From positions 24,392,290 through 24,456,289 of the forward strand of contig OZ020489.1 in NCBI GenBank assembly GCA_963971405.1: a stretch of DNA of 64,000 nucleotides, written 5' to 3'. Below are positions 45,801 through 57,330 of the stretch, piece by piece. Source of the stretch: Psococerastis gibbosa (taxonomy: Eukaryota > Arthropoda > Insecta > Psocodea > Psocidae). The notes below the pieces were generated by a model, which was not told where the DNA came from, did not search any database, and saw nothing but the letters and a program-made list of their open reading frames with translations. Position 1 is the stretch's first letter, and each line of letters opens with the position of its first letter. The translations under genes and the position numbers were made by a program.

Positions 45801-48214
45801 TTAGAATAAGTATGCTATAGGGCATAGGCGAATATTTACTGCATAAGGTAAGCCTACTCTAAGGCCTGGCAATATTGGTTTTTGAGGAATAATCATCACT
45901 TTCTCCAGCTAAAAATTGGTGCAGGCCGAAACGATTGATTGCATGGAGAAAAATCAGGTAGGTAGGCCTAACTGCCCACTAGCTAAATAAAAGTGACCTA
46001 GACATTGACATTGCCCAAAGTTAACATAAAGCTGACCATTCAAAATTGTACAGATATATCTTGAATTTCCGCCAAAATGGTCTTTTCGTAATTTGCATTT
46101 TAATTGACCCGTCACAAGTCATTTGGTCGTAAATACAGAGCATTAAGAGCTTAAGATAAGGTCTCTAACATTATGAATTAATTAACTGCGTAATTTAAAT
46201 TATTATTAGGTTTTGCTTTCGCAAGAATTTAATCGCCTTTTTCAATTTTTTCAAATCTGCAATTTACCAGTCTTTGTCACCAGGGGCGGATCCAGAGGGG
46301 TCCTCCTTGGATAAAACGCATTTACATTAGAGATTAGATGGAAATGAACACAACGATGAATAAATAATATTGTAGGTATAACAATGAAATGTAGGCTAGA
46401 ACAAGAAAGTTCTTTTTTTTTTTTTTTAAATCCCTTTCGGCTCTGGTCGATCAGGTGTATGGAGATTCCGCAGACCCTGCTTATCTTCTACGCTATGTAT
46501 GCATTAAAAAATATCAAATAGTTCATTATTTTCCCTACCACAACATAACACACAAAACACTCTTGATTGTGTTCCAAATTTCGAACCACAATGCCGACTA
46601 TGAACTTTACTTATGAAATTATTTTCACTTTGACTGGACGCCATCATAAAATGGTTGATTTGTCGTAAAAAGTGTTGATCACTATTATCGTAGATAATAA
46701 TACGGGCTTTCAGTCAGATTTTAATTCATTCCTCTGCAACCAATATTAACTGAGATATGAATTTTCAATTGGCCGCCATCTTGTAACCAAATAGTGGATC
46801 TAGCTGGTTAACGAACTCGACCAAGACATTTGTATGATCAATATTTTGCCAAGTTTCATCAAAATCGGATAATATTTACGGAAGTTAGAGTGTTTCCTAA
46901 AATCGATATACATAAATACATAGTACATTCATACATACATTTTGAACGGAGGGTGGTTTTAGGCTCAGGGGGTCATGAAATGAAAAGTGCCGTAAAACTC
47001 CTCCAGTGCTCCATAAATTAACTATTACACATAAAATTTTAGTAGAAAATCGAGGAAGGACGTACAATGGGAAGGAATTACGCGGGGAGGGACGGGGGTG
47101 ACTGCTGCTCCAAAATATGCTGATTGATGATGTTTTACTAATATTTCCGGCTTTAGTTGGCTGGAGTTATGCGGCTTATAGCCCGTACGAATTCAACATG
47201 AACCACATATGGCGGAATACCGACCATGTGAGTCATCGTAGTGGGCAACATGTCTACTCAGATGTTCTTTGACCCAACGGGCACGGCCTTCTATAAAAAT
47301 CAGTGAAGGAAAATTTGTTTTGGCTACGGCCCACGGTCGCACGAACACCGGATGAGGCATGTCGTTTCTGCTCATGCTGCCTTCCTTCGACTGCCGACAA
47401 CGATATATGGGCTACATGGCATAACGTAATATTCCTCATCCACACATCGGATAAAATTGCTGGTTTTCCAAAAAGCTACCCTTACCACTTAAAATCAAGG
47501 GATTTGCTGTTGTTAATTTTCTTCCATAACCGATTCGGCTCATCAATCAATATACTTTTCTAGCTACTACGGGAGTTTCATTTCATGGTAACTTAATAAA
47601 GCTTCAGCTCGGGACCAAAAAATATTCTTACATACTTAATTTTTATTCAGAGTTCCTTTATCCGATTTTTCATTAACCAAAACATGGAAAGATGGGTTGT
47701 AAGACAGCGCAGCGGCTTGTGATTCGGGTTATTGAAGGAAATAATTTAGGCCCAATAATTATATACTCGTCTTTACACTATGAAATACCTCTTGCCTATT
47801 TTGTTACTTATTCTTCCCTCTCCCCAGTTTGAACCACGCCCTTCAGTTTCTATTGACCTGAGCTATACCGGTGGAACTTGGCAGTGATTTTAGGGCCTTG
47901 GGGGTCGTTGTACTGCGGAATATGAAAATGAACACACGAGCAATTTATTATCGTGCAAAATGGCTGCACAATGGCAAGGAACCCAAAGAAGGAAAATGTA
48001 TTTTCTAAATTTATGGAACTGAATTTATTTTGGGAATTACACTATTATTATTATCTTTCGTAATTCTTCTTAGGCCTATATTATGACCGTACAAACGAAA
48101 GCCGCAATTGGGGTTTCCTCAGCAGAAGTAGCGACTGGAAAAATTTTCTCCCCCACAACTGTTGTTGTTTCTAACGCCTGCTTTCAGCATTTCTGCTTTT
48201 AAGCAACCCTGTCA
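42837..48214. other. Gene-poor region
   Basis: No exon that I can support on either strand. Notable items: runs of 13 G (42852-42864), 12 G (42963-42974) and 13 C (44572-44584); a direct duplication near 45005-45100 and 45205-45290 (AAAATAATACAACTTAT, GCCTATAATAGCAGCT); and a GGGGCGGATCCAGAGGGG retro/MITE signature at 46283. Open frames near 44.4 and 47.2-47.5 kb have protein-like composition but no recognisable family. Confidence 0.35.
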
Positions 48215-48545
48215 GCCTGGCGGGGGGAGTGAGCCTGTTTGTTAACTTGAGGCACCCATAGGGCAGACTCTATCACCTCTGGGAAAGGGGAGTTGACTAA
48301 CAGGGTGGACCTCCTGATTATAGTGGATTCCGAACCACTTGGGGAACATGGTAAAGTCACACGATTAGATCGGAGGTGACCAGGACTCGACTTATACTGC
48401 CTAAGCGCGTTATCATGTCCCACCAGGTTCCCCTGCCAACGCTGTGCACACTACCAAGTTGCCGCAGTTTGAAACATGCTCTGCTCTAATGGAATCAACA
48501 TGGTAAGGCCGTTGGCTCAACATGGTAAGGCCGTTGGCCCACAAC
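48215..48545. repeat. Dispersed repeat E, copy 1
   Basis: Shared with 57050-57330: TGGACCTCCTGATTATAGTG, ATTCCGAACCACTTGGG, GATCGGAGGTGACCAGGAC and CTGTGCACAC. It ends with a 23-bp tandem duplication of CAACATGGTAAGGCCGTTGG near 48500-48540. On the minus strand both copies encode RRST(L/V)L preceded by SGSESTIIRRS, so a coding ancestor is possible. Confidence 0.6.
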
Positions 48546-49440
48546 TGAGACTGTGGCTTTAGTCAAATTATACACCAGCAGTACAATACAAGCGAACGTT
48601 TCATTTAGACCTATTTTTTTCACTGACAGTCGCTCCAGTCCCCATTACATAATTTGAATTGTCCCGCTGGAAAGGGGGGCCTTCAATGAAGCATAAGAAC
48701 AATTAGATTGTTATAAATTTAATAGACAACGCACGCTACTCCGCAAAACAGCTCTTCGGTTATAGTCACGAACCTATTATAAGGAAGAGAACTATTTTAA
48801 TAAATAAGATGGCTCAATTCGTCAAGATTACTGTCCTATCCTTGGGCGAAGATTGTGTCCAGGAAGCTTCTGGAGAAGATCGTGCTTTAATGCTTCGGCC
48901 ATTAACTTATTCCGAGTTAGCCTAATTGCATTGTGATCAGTTAAAATGATGAAGTTGTATACCTAATGGTGAATATCCCAATAATGTCCAATTAGGTACT
49001 GTATATTTCCCCAATTTCATGTATTTCCCATAGGTAATTTTACAGTATATAGTCATTATATCAACTTATTGTATAGATAGGTTAATGAGGAAGTTGCATC
49101 AATTGTTCTATAACGGGCCACTTTATCTACATTCATGTCACGTTAGATGCCAGCTGCGAATGCTTTAAATTGTAAATTTAATGTATTTTGATAGGAGCCA
49201 ATAACATCGCAAATACGCTATCCACTCTTAAGGCCATTTCCTTTTACTTCGTATTTTTATCTTAATTTATTAAGATAATAACCAGAAGTCAAGGTTCATG
49301 AAGTTTTGGTTTATGCTTGAGTAAACATGACAGTTCTGATTACAATATAAGCTTCCGATTTCCCCGAGTGAACAATTATTGTAACCTGGAATCTTACTGT
49401 CAATGACCCAAACAAACTGCGAGTATTGAAAAAAAAACGA
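48546..49440. other. Non-coding stretch
   Basis: No gene or repeat recognised. Confidence 0.3.
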
Positions 49441-49444
49441 TAAT

Positions 49445-49790
49445 TAGGAGGATCTATGGACCCCTATACGAAGAGAAAGATTGTCGTGTAGGAAACAACG
49501 CCGAAATGGACGCAACGGAGAAGACATTGTCCGGGTCATAAAAGAGCAACACATAAGATGGCTGGGACACGTCGTAAGAATCTCAGACGACCGTATTGCC
49601 AAAAGAATGTACAAAACCAAGCATGACAGGAATACGACTGGCCGGACGTCCTCAAAAACGCTGGAAGAATGAAACTGACCTTCGCGAGTTATGAGTCTGT
49701 AGATGGTGGAGCGTAGAACAAAACCGAGATGGTTGGAGGAGTATTGTGGAGCAGGCCAAAGCTCATCTAGGGCTGTAAGAAGAAGATTTT
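49445..49790 (+). mobile_element. LINE C-terminal fragment
   Basis: Encodes EQHIRWLGHVVRISDDRIAK, RMYKTKHDRNTTGR and, after a frame change, EQNRDGWRSIVEQAKAHLGL. This is the end of an RTE-like ORF2. One or two frameshifts; 5'-truncated. Confidence 0.7.
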
Positions 49791-50226
49791 CAGGTTCTGC
49801 ACAACTCTTACAACACCAACGGAATCATTAAACTACAATATAATGTATGTAAACAGGACTCTTGTAGCTCAGTTCTTGACAGGTCCGTTCCAACGAGGAT
49901 GAGACAAAACAAATTGTGATGGGAACTTGGAAGAGTATTCTACTATAGGTACAAGTAAGTATCGTATATACAACCTGTTCTTAATTATGCAGATGGATAT
50001 CGTAGCATGCTATTTTAATGTCGAACGGTAGCCCTGAAACTTGAGTTGTCAAAACCAATTGCATCTTACGCACTTTTCATCACGCATGGGATTTTCCAGC
50101 TAGATCTCAGACAGTTGATAACCTGTACCTGTACATTACATATGCTGGCTGGGAATATGCAGAAAAAATAATTGATGTAGGCAATATATGGAGACATTAT
50201 TTTTCTTTGAATGTTTCTGTGTGTAG

Positions 50227-51152
50227 TACAATTTGCTTTTAAACTAGGATTAGACCTTCCTTTAATTGCTAAACTGTTACCAGAAGATAAAGCTTTGGGC
50301 AAGGTGAAAATAGGGGCAGCTACACTAGAAATTAAATCCCCTAACCACCAAGACAAGGTCGGAGGACTGTAAGTATGATTTTAAGGCGCCCATTCCATTG
50401 ACCGGCTAGGGCTATTTCCAAAAACGGTGACGTGGTAGCAGACATTCAAGACTTAGGTGGCGTTTCCACCGACCTCGCATTGCAGAATTGACGGAAATGT
50501 TTATTTTCCTCTATGCCATAGTTAAAATTGATCAATGATCATACAGTAAAATCACAAACAAACAAACTAAAATTAAAAAATGGCGTCATGGGATATGTTA
50601 AGTACAAATATTTTAATAGATTTCTTTAAAAGGAAAAATTCTAATTTCCGTCAATGTCATTTGCATTCTGCAATGCGAGGTCGGTGGAAACGCCACCTAA
50701 GTCTTGAATGTCTGCTACCACGTCACCGTTTTTGTAAATAGCCCTAGCCGGTCGATGGAATGGGCGCCTAAACGCCATAAACATGATATAGCCTAAATTG
50801 TCAACCAAGAATTCAAGTCAGGCGCGAGGTCGATCTTCTAAGGTCCCGTGTGCCATCCAAAAGTTTACGGGTATTGTATGCATAAGCCGTAAAAGGACAA
50901 GGAAGTATTTACCTGATATGAAAAACATAGCAGGATAATATGAACCGCAGTTGGAAAAGTGTTCGGTTAAGGTTAAGTAACAAGTTTTCCGGTTCTGAGT
51001 GGACAGTGGCGGCCGGGAAGTATGCTGGAGAGCTTTTTCCGGATATAACAGCTCAGGTCATGGCGGAGCTAGTCGTCCGTATAACTGAAGGTGCAGATCG
51101 CAGTTTTCTGTATTTAAAGGAAAAAAGTAATGGAGCTGAATGTGTCAACTTA
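50227..51152 (+). CDS. Unrecognised two-exon gene fragment
   Basis: Exon 50227-50368 follows TTTCTGTGTGTAG and ends at the donor GTAAGT. Exon 50951-51152 follows an acceptor (AACCGCAG) and ends at GTAGGT. The phases agree (one codon split 2+1), giving about 114 codons without a stop. Readable parts are KLGLDLPLIAKLLPEDKALG, KVKIGAATLEIKSPNHQDK, FSGSEWTVAAGKYAGELFP and DITAQVMAELVVRITEGADR. The conserved-looking composition and paired splice sites support a real gene, but no family is recognised. Both ends are incomplete. The intron holds a Harbinger-like MITE that starts 16 bp after the donor. Confidence 0.45.
50385..50768. mobile_element. PIF/Harbinger-like MITE, long subfamily, TAA duplication
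   Basis: 384 bp from GGCGCCCATTCCATTGACC to GGTCGATGGAATGGGCGCC, flanked by TAA (50382-50384, 50769-50771). The two arms agree over about 120 bp (GACGTGGTAGCAGACATTCA and its inverse). It lies in the intron of the unrecognised gene. Confidence 0.9.
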
Positions 51153-51298
51153 GTAGGTTTGTTACCCGCAATACCCCCTCCCCACTTTCAGAGAAACTTA
51201 GTTGCTATATACCCGTAGAGGTGATTAATACAGTAGTTATACCACCCAATTTCTTTTTTATTATAGGAATTAGTGAGAAAGGGGAAAATACTTTACTG

Positions 51299-51712
51299 GA
51301 CTTCGATGGCGTAGTGGAAGCTTGTTCGTACTTGTGCGAGTCTCTACATATCATGCGATCGGTGACCTCTCGTAACTCAACACAGGTATTGCCTACAGAA
51401 GCGACTGAAGCAAGCACGTAGCCAGGATTTTATTTCGGGAGGGGCTAACTACCAGGGGGTTGGGTATGGAATACCCCCAGTAAAACGGCGTGTCAAGTCT
51501 TCCGTAATCTGCGGAAGTATCTTGCACTATCGAATCCAATGGATTGAGCGAGAAGAAATATAAATAAACTAAAAAATCATTTCCCCCCCTTTTTTTTACA
51601 TTTCGGGAGGGGCTTCAGCCCCCAAAGCTCCCTCCCTGGCTATGTGCCTGGACTGAAGAGGCTATTCGGATACATTAATTGAATTGTTTATATGCGAATA
51701 ATCTTTTTTTTT
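51299..51712 (+). repeat. SINE-B copy split by a hAT-type MITE
   Basis: The head and body run 51299-51410 (GACTTCGATGGCGTAGTGG, CATGCGATCGGTGACC, GCGACTGAAG). The end runs 51651-51712 (GACTGAAGAGG, GGATACATTAATTGAATTG, ATGCGAATAATC). The 240-bp insert between them is a separate element. Confidence 0.75.
51411..51650. mobile_element. Non-autonomous hAT-type element inside SINE-B
   Basis: Inverted ends CAAGCACGTAGCCAGG and CCTGGCTATGTGCCTG, with 8-bp GACTGAAG on both sides (51403-51410, 51651-51658). The duplicated bases are SINE-B sequence, so the insertion order is certain. The interior has TTTCGGGAGGGGCT in both orientations. A similar sequence near 58953 (TTTATTTCGGGAGGGG) is a decayed relative. 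Confidence 0.82.
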
Positions 51713-52669
51713 TAAACCTGGGGAGAAATGTTTCATTTGGCTTACGTACCTACTAGAAAGGGAATTTCTGAAATGGACGTCATTGGGTTACTTGGAGGAA
51801 GCGTTTGGAAAACATAAATATGCTGCATATATACAAATAGTATAGTGTATATACAGAAGGTTGGCAATGAAAAAGGATTAAAGAACGGAAACCTTCGAAC
51901 TCTTTAATAAAGTACCTTGAATTTTGAATACCGTACATCAATAGTCTGGTATCGCTCGCCCCATTGAAGAGTGTTGACATAAAAATTGTTATACGATACC
52001 TACCAGTCATAACGGACGAATCGAATCCCAATCTCATTCAAATAAAAAAAATGCAATCATAATCTAAGGCAGAATAACACAAAATGTGCGATGAAGACAT
52101 TACAACGACGATTGAGGTTGCCGTCATGGCATTTTCAAGTGAAAATTAGGTTGAAATGGACAATTTCACTGGTTGGCGTAAAAAGAAATGGACTATTATT
52201 GTTGAGAAGTGATTATAAGACAACTTACAAACAAGTCATGAGCAACGACTTTCAAGTTGACTTGGCTGGCAACGCTCATCTAATGTCTTGCTTTGTAGGC
52301 GTGTCATAAACAAGGGCGGATCCAGAGGGGAGACTCCTTCCAAATTGAAATGGGTTTATACTGTAGAGACAGTAGAAATGAATCAATACCTCCTATTACA
52401 TACTCGAAGGAATTGGAATAATATTCGATCCAATAAATATAGGTCTAAGAAAAATTGGATTGTGTTATACTTTAATTTAGATGCAAATCAAATGAAATAA
52501 ATTTTGATTCCATTCTTCAAGAAAATTAATTAATGAAATTAAACCTAATATTTCACCAGTTTCAAACACACACGCACATAAATAATATATAATCTACAGT
52601 ATGTAGTAAATTTAGTACAAGTCCAGGTTAAAATAATACGATGCTTGTTATCATCATCTACAGCCAGGT
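51713..52669. other. Region downstream of the unrecognised gene
   Basis: No supported exon. A GGGCGGATCCAGAGGGG signature lies at 52313. The 72-codon frame at 52091-52309 has no recognisable family. Confidence 0.3.
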
Positions 52670-53363
52670 AAAAGAACCGGTCCGAGTTTACTCGAACATG
52701 CTTTCCAATTTATCAACATTAGTATAGATAGAGAATTTGAGTAATTTCATGGTAAATAATTTTCCAGTGGTTAAATTTCCGATATATGGGGGGGGGGGGG
52801 TTGTCCACCTGACGTCACTGGAAGTGAGGTAAATTCTAGATAGGTCAGACCAACACATTAATTACAACACAGCAATAATGGCAGGGCACGCAATGCATTT
52901 GAGCGCGAATTTACTATCAGTTTTTCAAAAAATAATTTTTTGTGCAAAACCAAATATTTTTTTGGGAAAGCAACATATCCGGTTTCGTTACTCAATTTAA
53001 CACCTAAAACATGACTGAAGGTAGAAATCATCGATAGAAAGGTTTCGCAGAAAAATTATTTTTTAGTCATTTTTCATTAAAATTTAGTTATTTTTATTTT
53101 TTTTACCCCCAGAAGCAAACTATCAAGGGGCAAGCGACCCCCCGCATTTTTTGTCGAGAAATAATTTTTTTAGACGTTTTTTTTGGAGTTTTTTGAGAAT
53201 AAAATCCCGCCAAATTGAGTTAGCCCCAAATAATTTTTTTTTCGTAAAAACCACTTTTTTTGGGTTCCTGGGACCTCAAAACGTGTAATTCCGTTGAAAT
53301 CTCGGAATCGGAAATGTCGACCATCACAAAGCTTTCCTTATACTACGTATAAATTGGAAAGCA
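52670..53363. mobile_element. Inverted-repeat element, TGCTTTCCAATTTAT family, copy 1
   Basis: Begins with AAGAACCGGTCCGAGTTTAC and TGCTTTCCAATTTAT; ends with ATAAATTGGAAAGCA, the inverse. It contains a 13-G run and the GGGGCAAGCGACC repeat core. The whole is paralogous to 55477-56022. No transposase; the superfamily is not determined. Confidence 0.65.
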
Positions 53364-53593
53364 ATAATGATTAAATATAATGTACCGTACTATAAGCCTA
53401 TATTATGTAAATAAATTTCAAATAAAAAATTGAACAATATTTAAAAAAAGGTATTACGGTACAATAAACCACATGTCATTAATTATATATTAGTAATATC
53501 CTTGTCAGGAAGAGGACCATCACAAAAATGCATTGCATACAGTAATAAACATTAATTTACTAAACATGGTTTTGCGGGATTAGCCTCTGATAA

Positions 53594-53977
53594 GGCGCCC
53601 ATTCCATTGACCGGCTAGGGCTATTTCCAACAACGGTGACGTGGTAGCAGACATTCAAGACTTAGGTAGCGTTTCCACCGACATCACATTGCAGAATGCA
53701 AATGACATTGACGGAAATTAGAATTTTTCTTTTTATAGAAATCTATTAAAATGTTTGTACTTAACATATCCCATGACGCCATTTTTTAATATTAGTTTAT
53801 TTGTTTGTGATTTTACTGTATGATCATTGATCAATTTTAACTATGGCATAGAGGAAAATAAACATTTCCGTCAATTCTGCAATGCGAGGTCGATGGAACC
53901 GCCACCTAAGTCTTGAATGTCTGCTACCACGTCACCGTTGTTGGAAATAGCCCTAGCCGGTCAGTGGAATGGACACC
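53594..53977. mobile_element. PIF/Harbinger-like MITE, long subfamily, TAA duplication
   Basis: 384 bp, from GGCGCCCATTCCATTGACC to CCGGTCAGTGGAATGGACACC, with TAA at 53591-53593 and 53978-53980. Internal sequence is in the opposite orientation to the copy at 50385. Confidence 0.9.
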
Positions 53978-54546
53978 TAATATCCAATTTAACTAAACCA
54001 CCCTACCCTTATCACACCTATTCACAGCAGTAGTAAACCCCTCTACGCCCTACGGACACCCATCATTAAATGCTTATGTACAAGAATAAATTATACGTTT
54101 TCATGCACAATGTTTATTTAAAAAAAAAAAAAAATGATGCAATATCCTATCTCCGTTCACAGTGCTTATTTGCGCTGTCTTTTCGCTTGATAGCATTTTA
54201 TGGCGGGCATATCAAGCGCGTCGCTTAGTTTAGCAGACATTGTATAGTTACTCCGATTATCACTCAGTTTACTGTTTACAAGCAATGAAAATAGTTTGTC
54301 CTTATAAACTAGGCTGCTTTGACAAGTTACCATATAAGGTTTTAGTATACATCGACCGAATTACTGACAGCATAGTATTGTGCATGCTGGCTCACAGCAT
54401 TGCAGTAAGATGTACAATAGTATGCTTCTATATAGTGTACAATTGTACACTTCAAGGAAGCATCGAACTATACTGAGTCAATACAAATATTTTTTTACTA
54501 TGGGATGTTATGGCAGGCCTTTGTAATTTGTAATGTACATTTTTTG
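53978..54546. other. Non-coding stretch
   Basis: No gene recognised. Contains a poly-A run near 54120. Confidence 0.3.
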
Positions 54547-54800
54547 AATGACTTTCATGGACCGAGGCCTACTTATAGTGGCCCATAGGTCCCTTGTCCA
54601 ATGCCAATAACCCCATGCATTTCGGGCATTATTTATATTTCCGTTTCCATGCATTTTTGGCCTTTAGCAGATCGGTATACGTTCTCGATGTCACCCTATA
54701 CCGGCTACAAGGGATAATGAACAAGCTGAGACATTGCCATTGACGCAATGAAACAGACGAAAGCATGACTTAACCAAGTACAGATACGAGTCTGGGCATG
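54547..54800. repeat. Dispersed repeat D, copy 2
   Basis: Matches 38697-38950 (AGTGGCCCATAGGTCC, GTATACGTTCTCGATGTCA, GTACAGATACGAGTC) with scattered differences. Confidence 0.6.
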
Positions 54801-55289
54801 ATGCTGACCACAACACCCCAAAGTTGGTGGAAATCAAAGAGGATTTTTACCAGTGTTCAGGCTACTCAATAAGCTACCCTACTTGAAAATTTTTGAAAAC
54901 CTATTTTAATGCATTAGTAGAATTAATTTATAACCCTAAATAATTTTTTCCCTACTAAAAAACCATATGTAGTAGGGGAAAAGGTTAAAAAGAGATTCAA
55001 GTGACTGCAGAATGTGACGTCATTTGCGTAACTACTAGCAGTTTTTTTTGTAGTGACGACAATGTGACGTCAATTTCTTGTCACCAACGTCTACTGATGT
55101 TTTGGCTGCTATAATCCACAGTTAAAAACACCAACATTTTTTTTTGTTAATGTTTAAAAAATTGTATACAAAATTATTTGTATATTCTTTTTGTTTATTT
55201 GTGTATTTTTATTGTTAAAATAAGCTGGGTCGGTACCTTATCCAGCAAATTTTATATTTTATTGTTACAACTGTCAATTAGAGCATAAG
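54801..55289. other. Non-coding stretch
   Basis: AT-rich; nothing recognised. Confidence 0.3.
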
Positions 55290-55319
55290 TAGAGGATTTG
55301 GCAATAACTGGACTTGTTG

Positions 55320-55392
55320 GGGCTTGTGGTCCAGCGGTTAAGCCGACGCCCCGGTTAGGCGTAGATCGTGGGTTCGAATCCCCACAAGCCCA
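55320..55392 (+). tRNA. tRNA-like sequence, probably a pseudogene or SINE head
   Basis: 73 bases with the acceptor-like pair GGGCTTG/CAAGCCC, an A box TGGTCCAGCGG, a B box GGTTCGAATCC and T6 directly downstream. A stem ACGCC/GGCGT would present loop CCGGTTA (anticodon GGT if read at the normal place), but the base before the anticodon is C instead of T. The outer stem can extend to 10 perfect pairs at the expense of the T stem. It is therefore not a clean cloverleaf. It lies within imperfect 22-bp inverted repeats (55290-55311, 55390-55411). Confidence 0.4.
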
Positions 55393-55476
55393 GTTTTTTC
55401 CATATCCTCTAATTTCGTTTAATACTACTATGTACAACTGTCGCGTTCTTTTCTGGTCTTCGGCTTGTCTCCCATA

Positions 55477-56022
55477 AAAGAACCGGTCCGAGTTTACTCG
55501 AACATGCTTTCCAATTTATAAATTAGTAGATAGGCGTAATGTGTAATTTCATAGTAAATAAGCTCCTAATGTTAAATTAAATTCCGGTTCCCTCGGGGGG
55601 GGGGGGGGATTTGTTACCCCCAGAAGCAAACTATCAAGGGACAAGCGACCCACCGTATTTTGTTGACATTAATAACGAATACAATATATATTGTGAATTT
55701 AAAAGAAACCGTTGGAACCGTATTTGAGAAATAATTTTTTAGACTTTTTTTTTGAGTTTTTTGAGAATAAAACCCCCCCCCCCCCAAACTGAGTTACCCC
55801 AAAATTAAAATAAAAACTGTTCCGAAGTATGATTTTTGTGAATCTACATGCTAAATTTCATCAAAATTGACCGAGGAGTTTGCCCGCAAACTCACAGACA
55901 GACATTTCGTAAAAAATATTTTGGGTTCCTGGTACCTACCTGAAAACGTGTAAATCCGTTGAAAATCTAAAATTTTGACCATCACAAAGCTTTCCTTATA
56001 CTACGTATAAATTGGAAAGCAA
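55477..56022. mobile_element. Inverted-repeat element, TGCTTTCCAATTTAT family, copy 2
   Basis: Same start (AAGAACCGGTCCGAGTTTAC, ATGCTTTCCAATTTATA) and end (TATAAATTGGAAAGCAA) as copy 1. Contains a 14-G run (55595-55608), a 13-C run (55773-55785) and the GGGACAAGCGACC core. No coding frame. Confidence 0.65.
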
Positions 56023-56689
56023 CAACGATATTCTATAAGGACTAATAGCAACTATTACCCCACAATTTTTTCATAAACCAACGGCTTGTTATGCTGATAG
56101 TGCATGCTGACTCCTTTTTAGGAGACTTTACAGGAAGAATATCAAAAACTTACTCGATAAAAGAGACTAAAATACACAAAACTGTATCTGCCCTTGACCT
56201 ATCACATACCGAATTACAGTATATACTGTACTTACTATTCATCTAAAAACACAATAGTCTGCCATGGTGCTATAATTATCACCTGCTGAACTTTAGCGCT
56301 GCAGTAACATAACAGCCGTGTATTATTTTAATAGGCAATAAAACATTTTTCCGCCTGGCCTATGACCTTTAAAGTTACCTAAAACTAGGCTTAGGCTACT
56401 TTATGCAAGCTTTTCAATCTCTAAGCCATCGCGGTAGGCAGAATTTCCAGTGAATGCACATCCCGATCCGTGAACCTGATAAACAAGGCCTCGGTAGCCG
56501 CCTGACAATGGAAATGCAATGAACCGCGAGATGTATTGGAGACGGCCTTGACGCAGTCAGGTTCAAGGTCACCGCACGTGGAGGTACGATGCACCTACGG
56601 ACCAACACAACACACCATTCATTCAACTTTCAAGGAAGTTATGCAGAAACTATTATACAATATTATTGGTGCAGTAAATTCCAGGAGCT
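56023..56689. other. Non-coding stretch
   Basis: No gene recognised; a GC-richer patch at 56420-56600 has no clear frame. Confidence 0.3.
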
Positions 56690-56925
56690 CGACCGAACTA
56701 GGGCTAATATAAGTAATAAGAAATGAATTAAAACACGAAAATCTGGTACACACGATCATTGAGGGCACAGTGGAACCAATAGAAGAAGGCGGCGAAGAAG
56801 GAATTCATGGATTAACTGAAGGAGGACACAGGAGCTCTAACGTACCAAGAGCTGAAGAGGAAGGCGGAAAAGAGCAAAATAATGAAATGCAGGGAGTTTC
56901 CGTTAACCAATCGTTGAGATTGTGA
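56690..56925 (+). mobile_element. LINE C-terminal fragment
   Basis: Reads LKHENLVHTIIEGTVEP and, across frame changes, the basic GR-rich segment and EMQGVSVNQSLR typical of a LINE ORF2 end. Decayed. Confidence 0.55.
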
Positions 56926-57025
56926 CCTCAAAAGATGACATTCCATACTTTTGGGGACACTTTCCTGCCATAATCAGAAAACTATGATGACTATGGACAA
57001 TATGTTTACTCCTTCCGCCCTGTAT

Positions 57026-57330
57026 AGTAGTAGTAGTAGTAGTAGTGTTCGTCGGGTTAATAACGACTTGGCCTCATATTTGGGCCCATAGAGCGACCCC
57101 GACTTGACTGTCCTATGCCAGCCCATAGGACAGTGGACCTCCTGATTATAGTGGATTCCGAACCACTTGGGAAACACAGGGAAGTCACACGATTAGTTCG
57201 GAGGTGACCAGGACAAGCCCCACCATGTTTCCCTACCGGCACTGTGCACACGACCAAGTTATCTGCAGCTTTGAACCTGCTCTGGTCCCCTGGATTCAAC
57301 TTGGTATGGCGGTCGGCTGCCCTGTATAGT
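57026..57330. repeat. (TAG)n tract and dispersed repeat E, copy 2
   Basis: A short TAGTAGTAG microsatellite (57026-57046) is followed by the repeat shared with 48215-48545 (CTCCTGATTATAGTGGATTC, GTTCGGAGGTGACCAGGAC). Confidence 0.6.

Noticed and set aside
47193-47563. Overlapping frames on both strands with protein-like composition
   Set aside because: No family recognised, no clear splice sites, and the two strands compete; not enough to call a gene.
52091-52309. 72-codon frame considered as a third exon of the gene at 50.2 kb
   Set aside because: No acceptor in a matching phase and no family; the alternative frames have stops.
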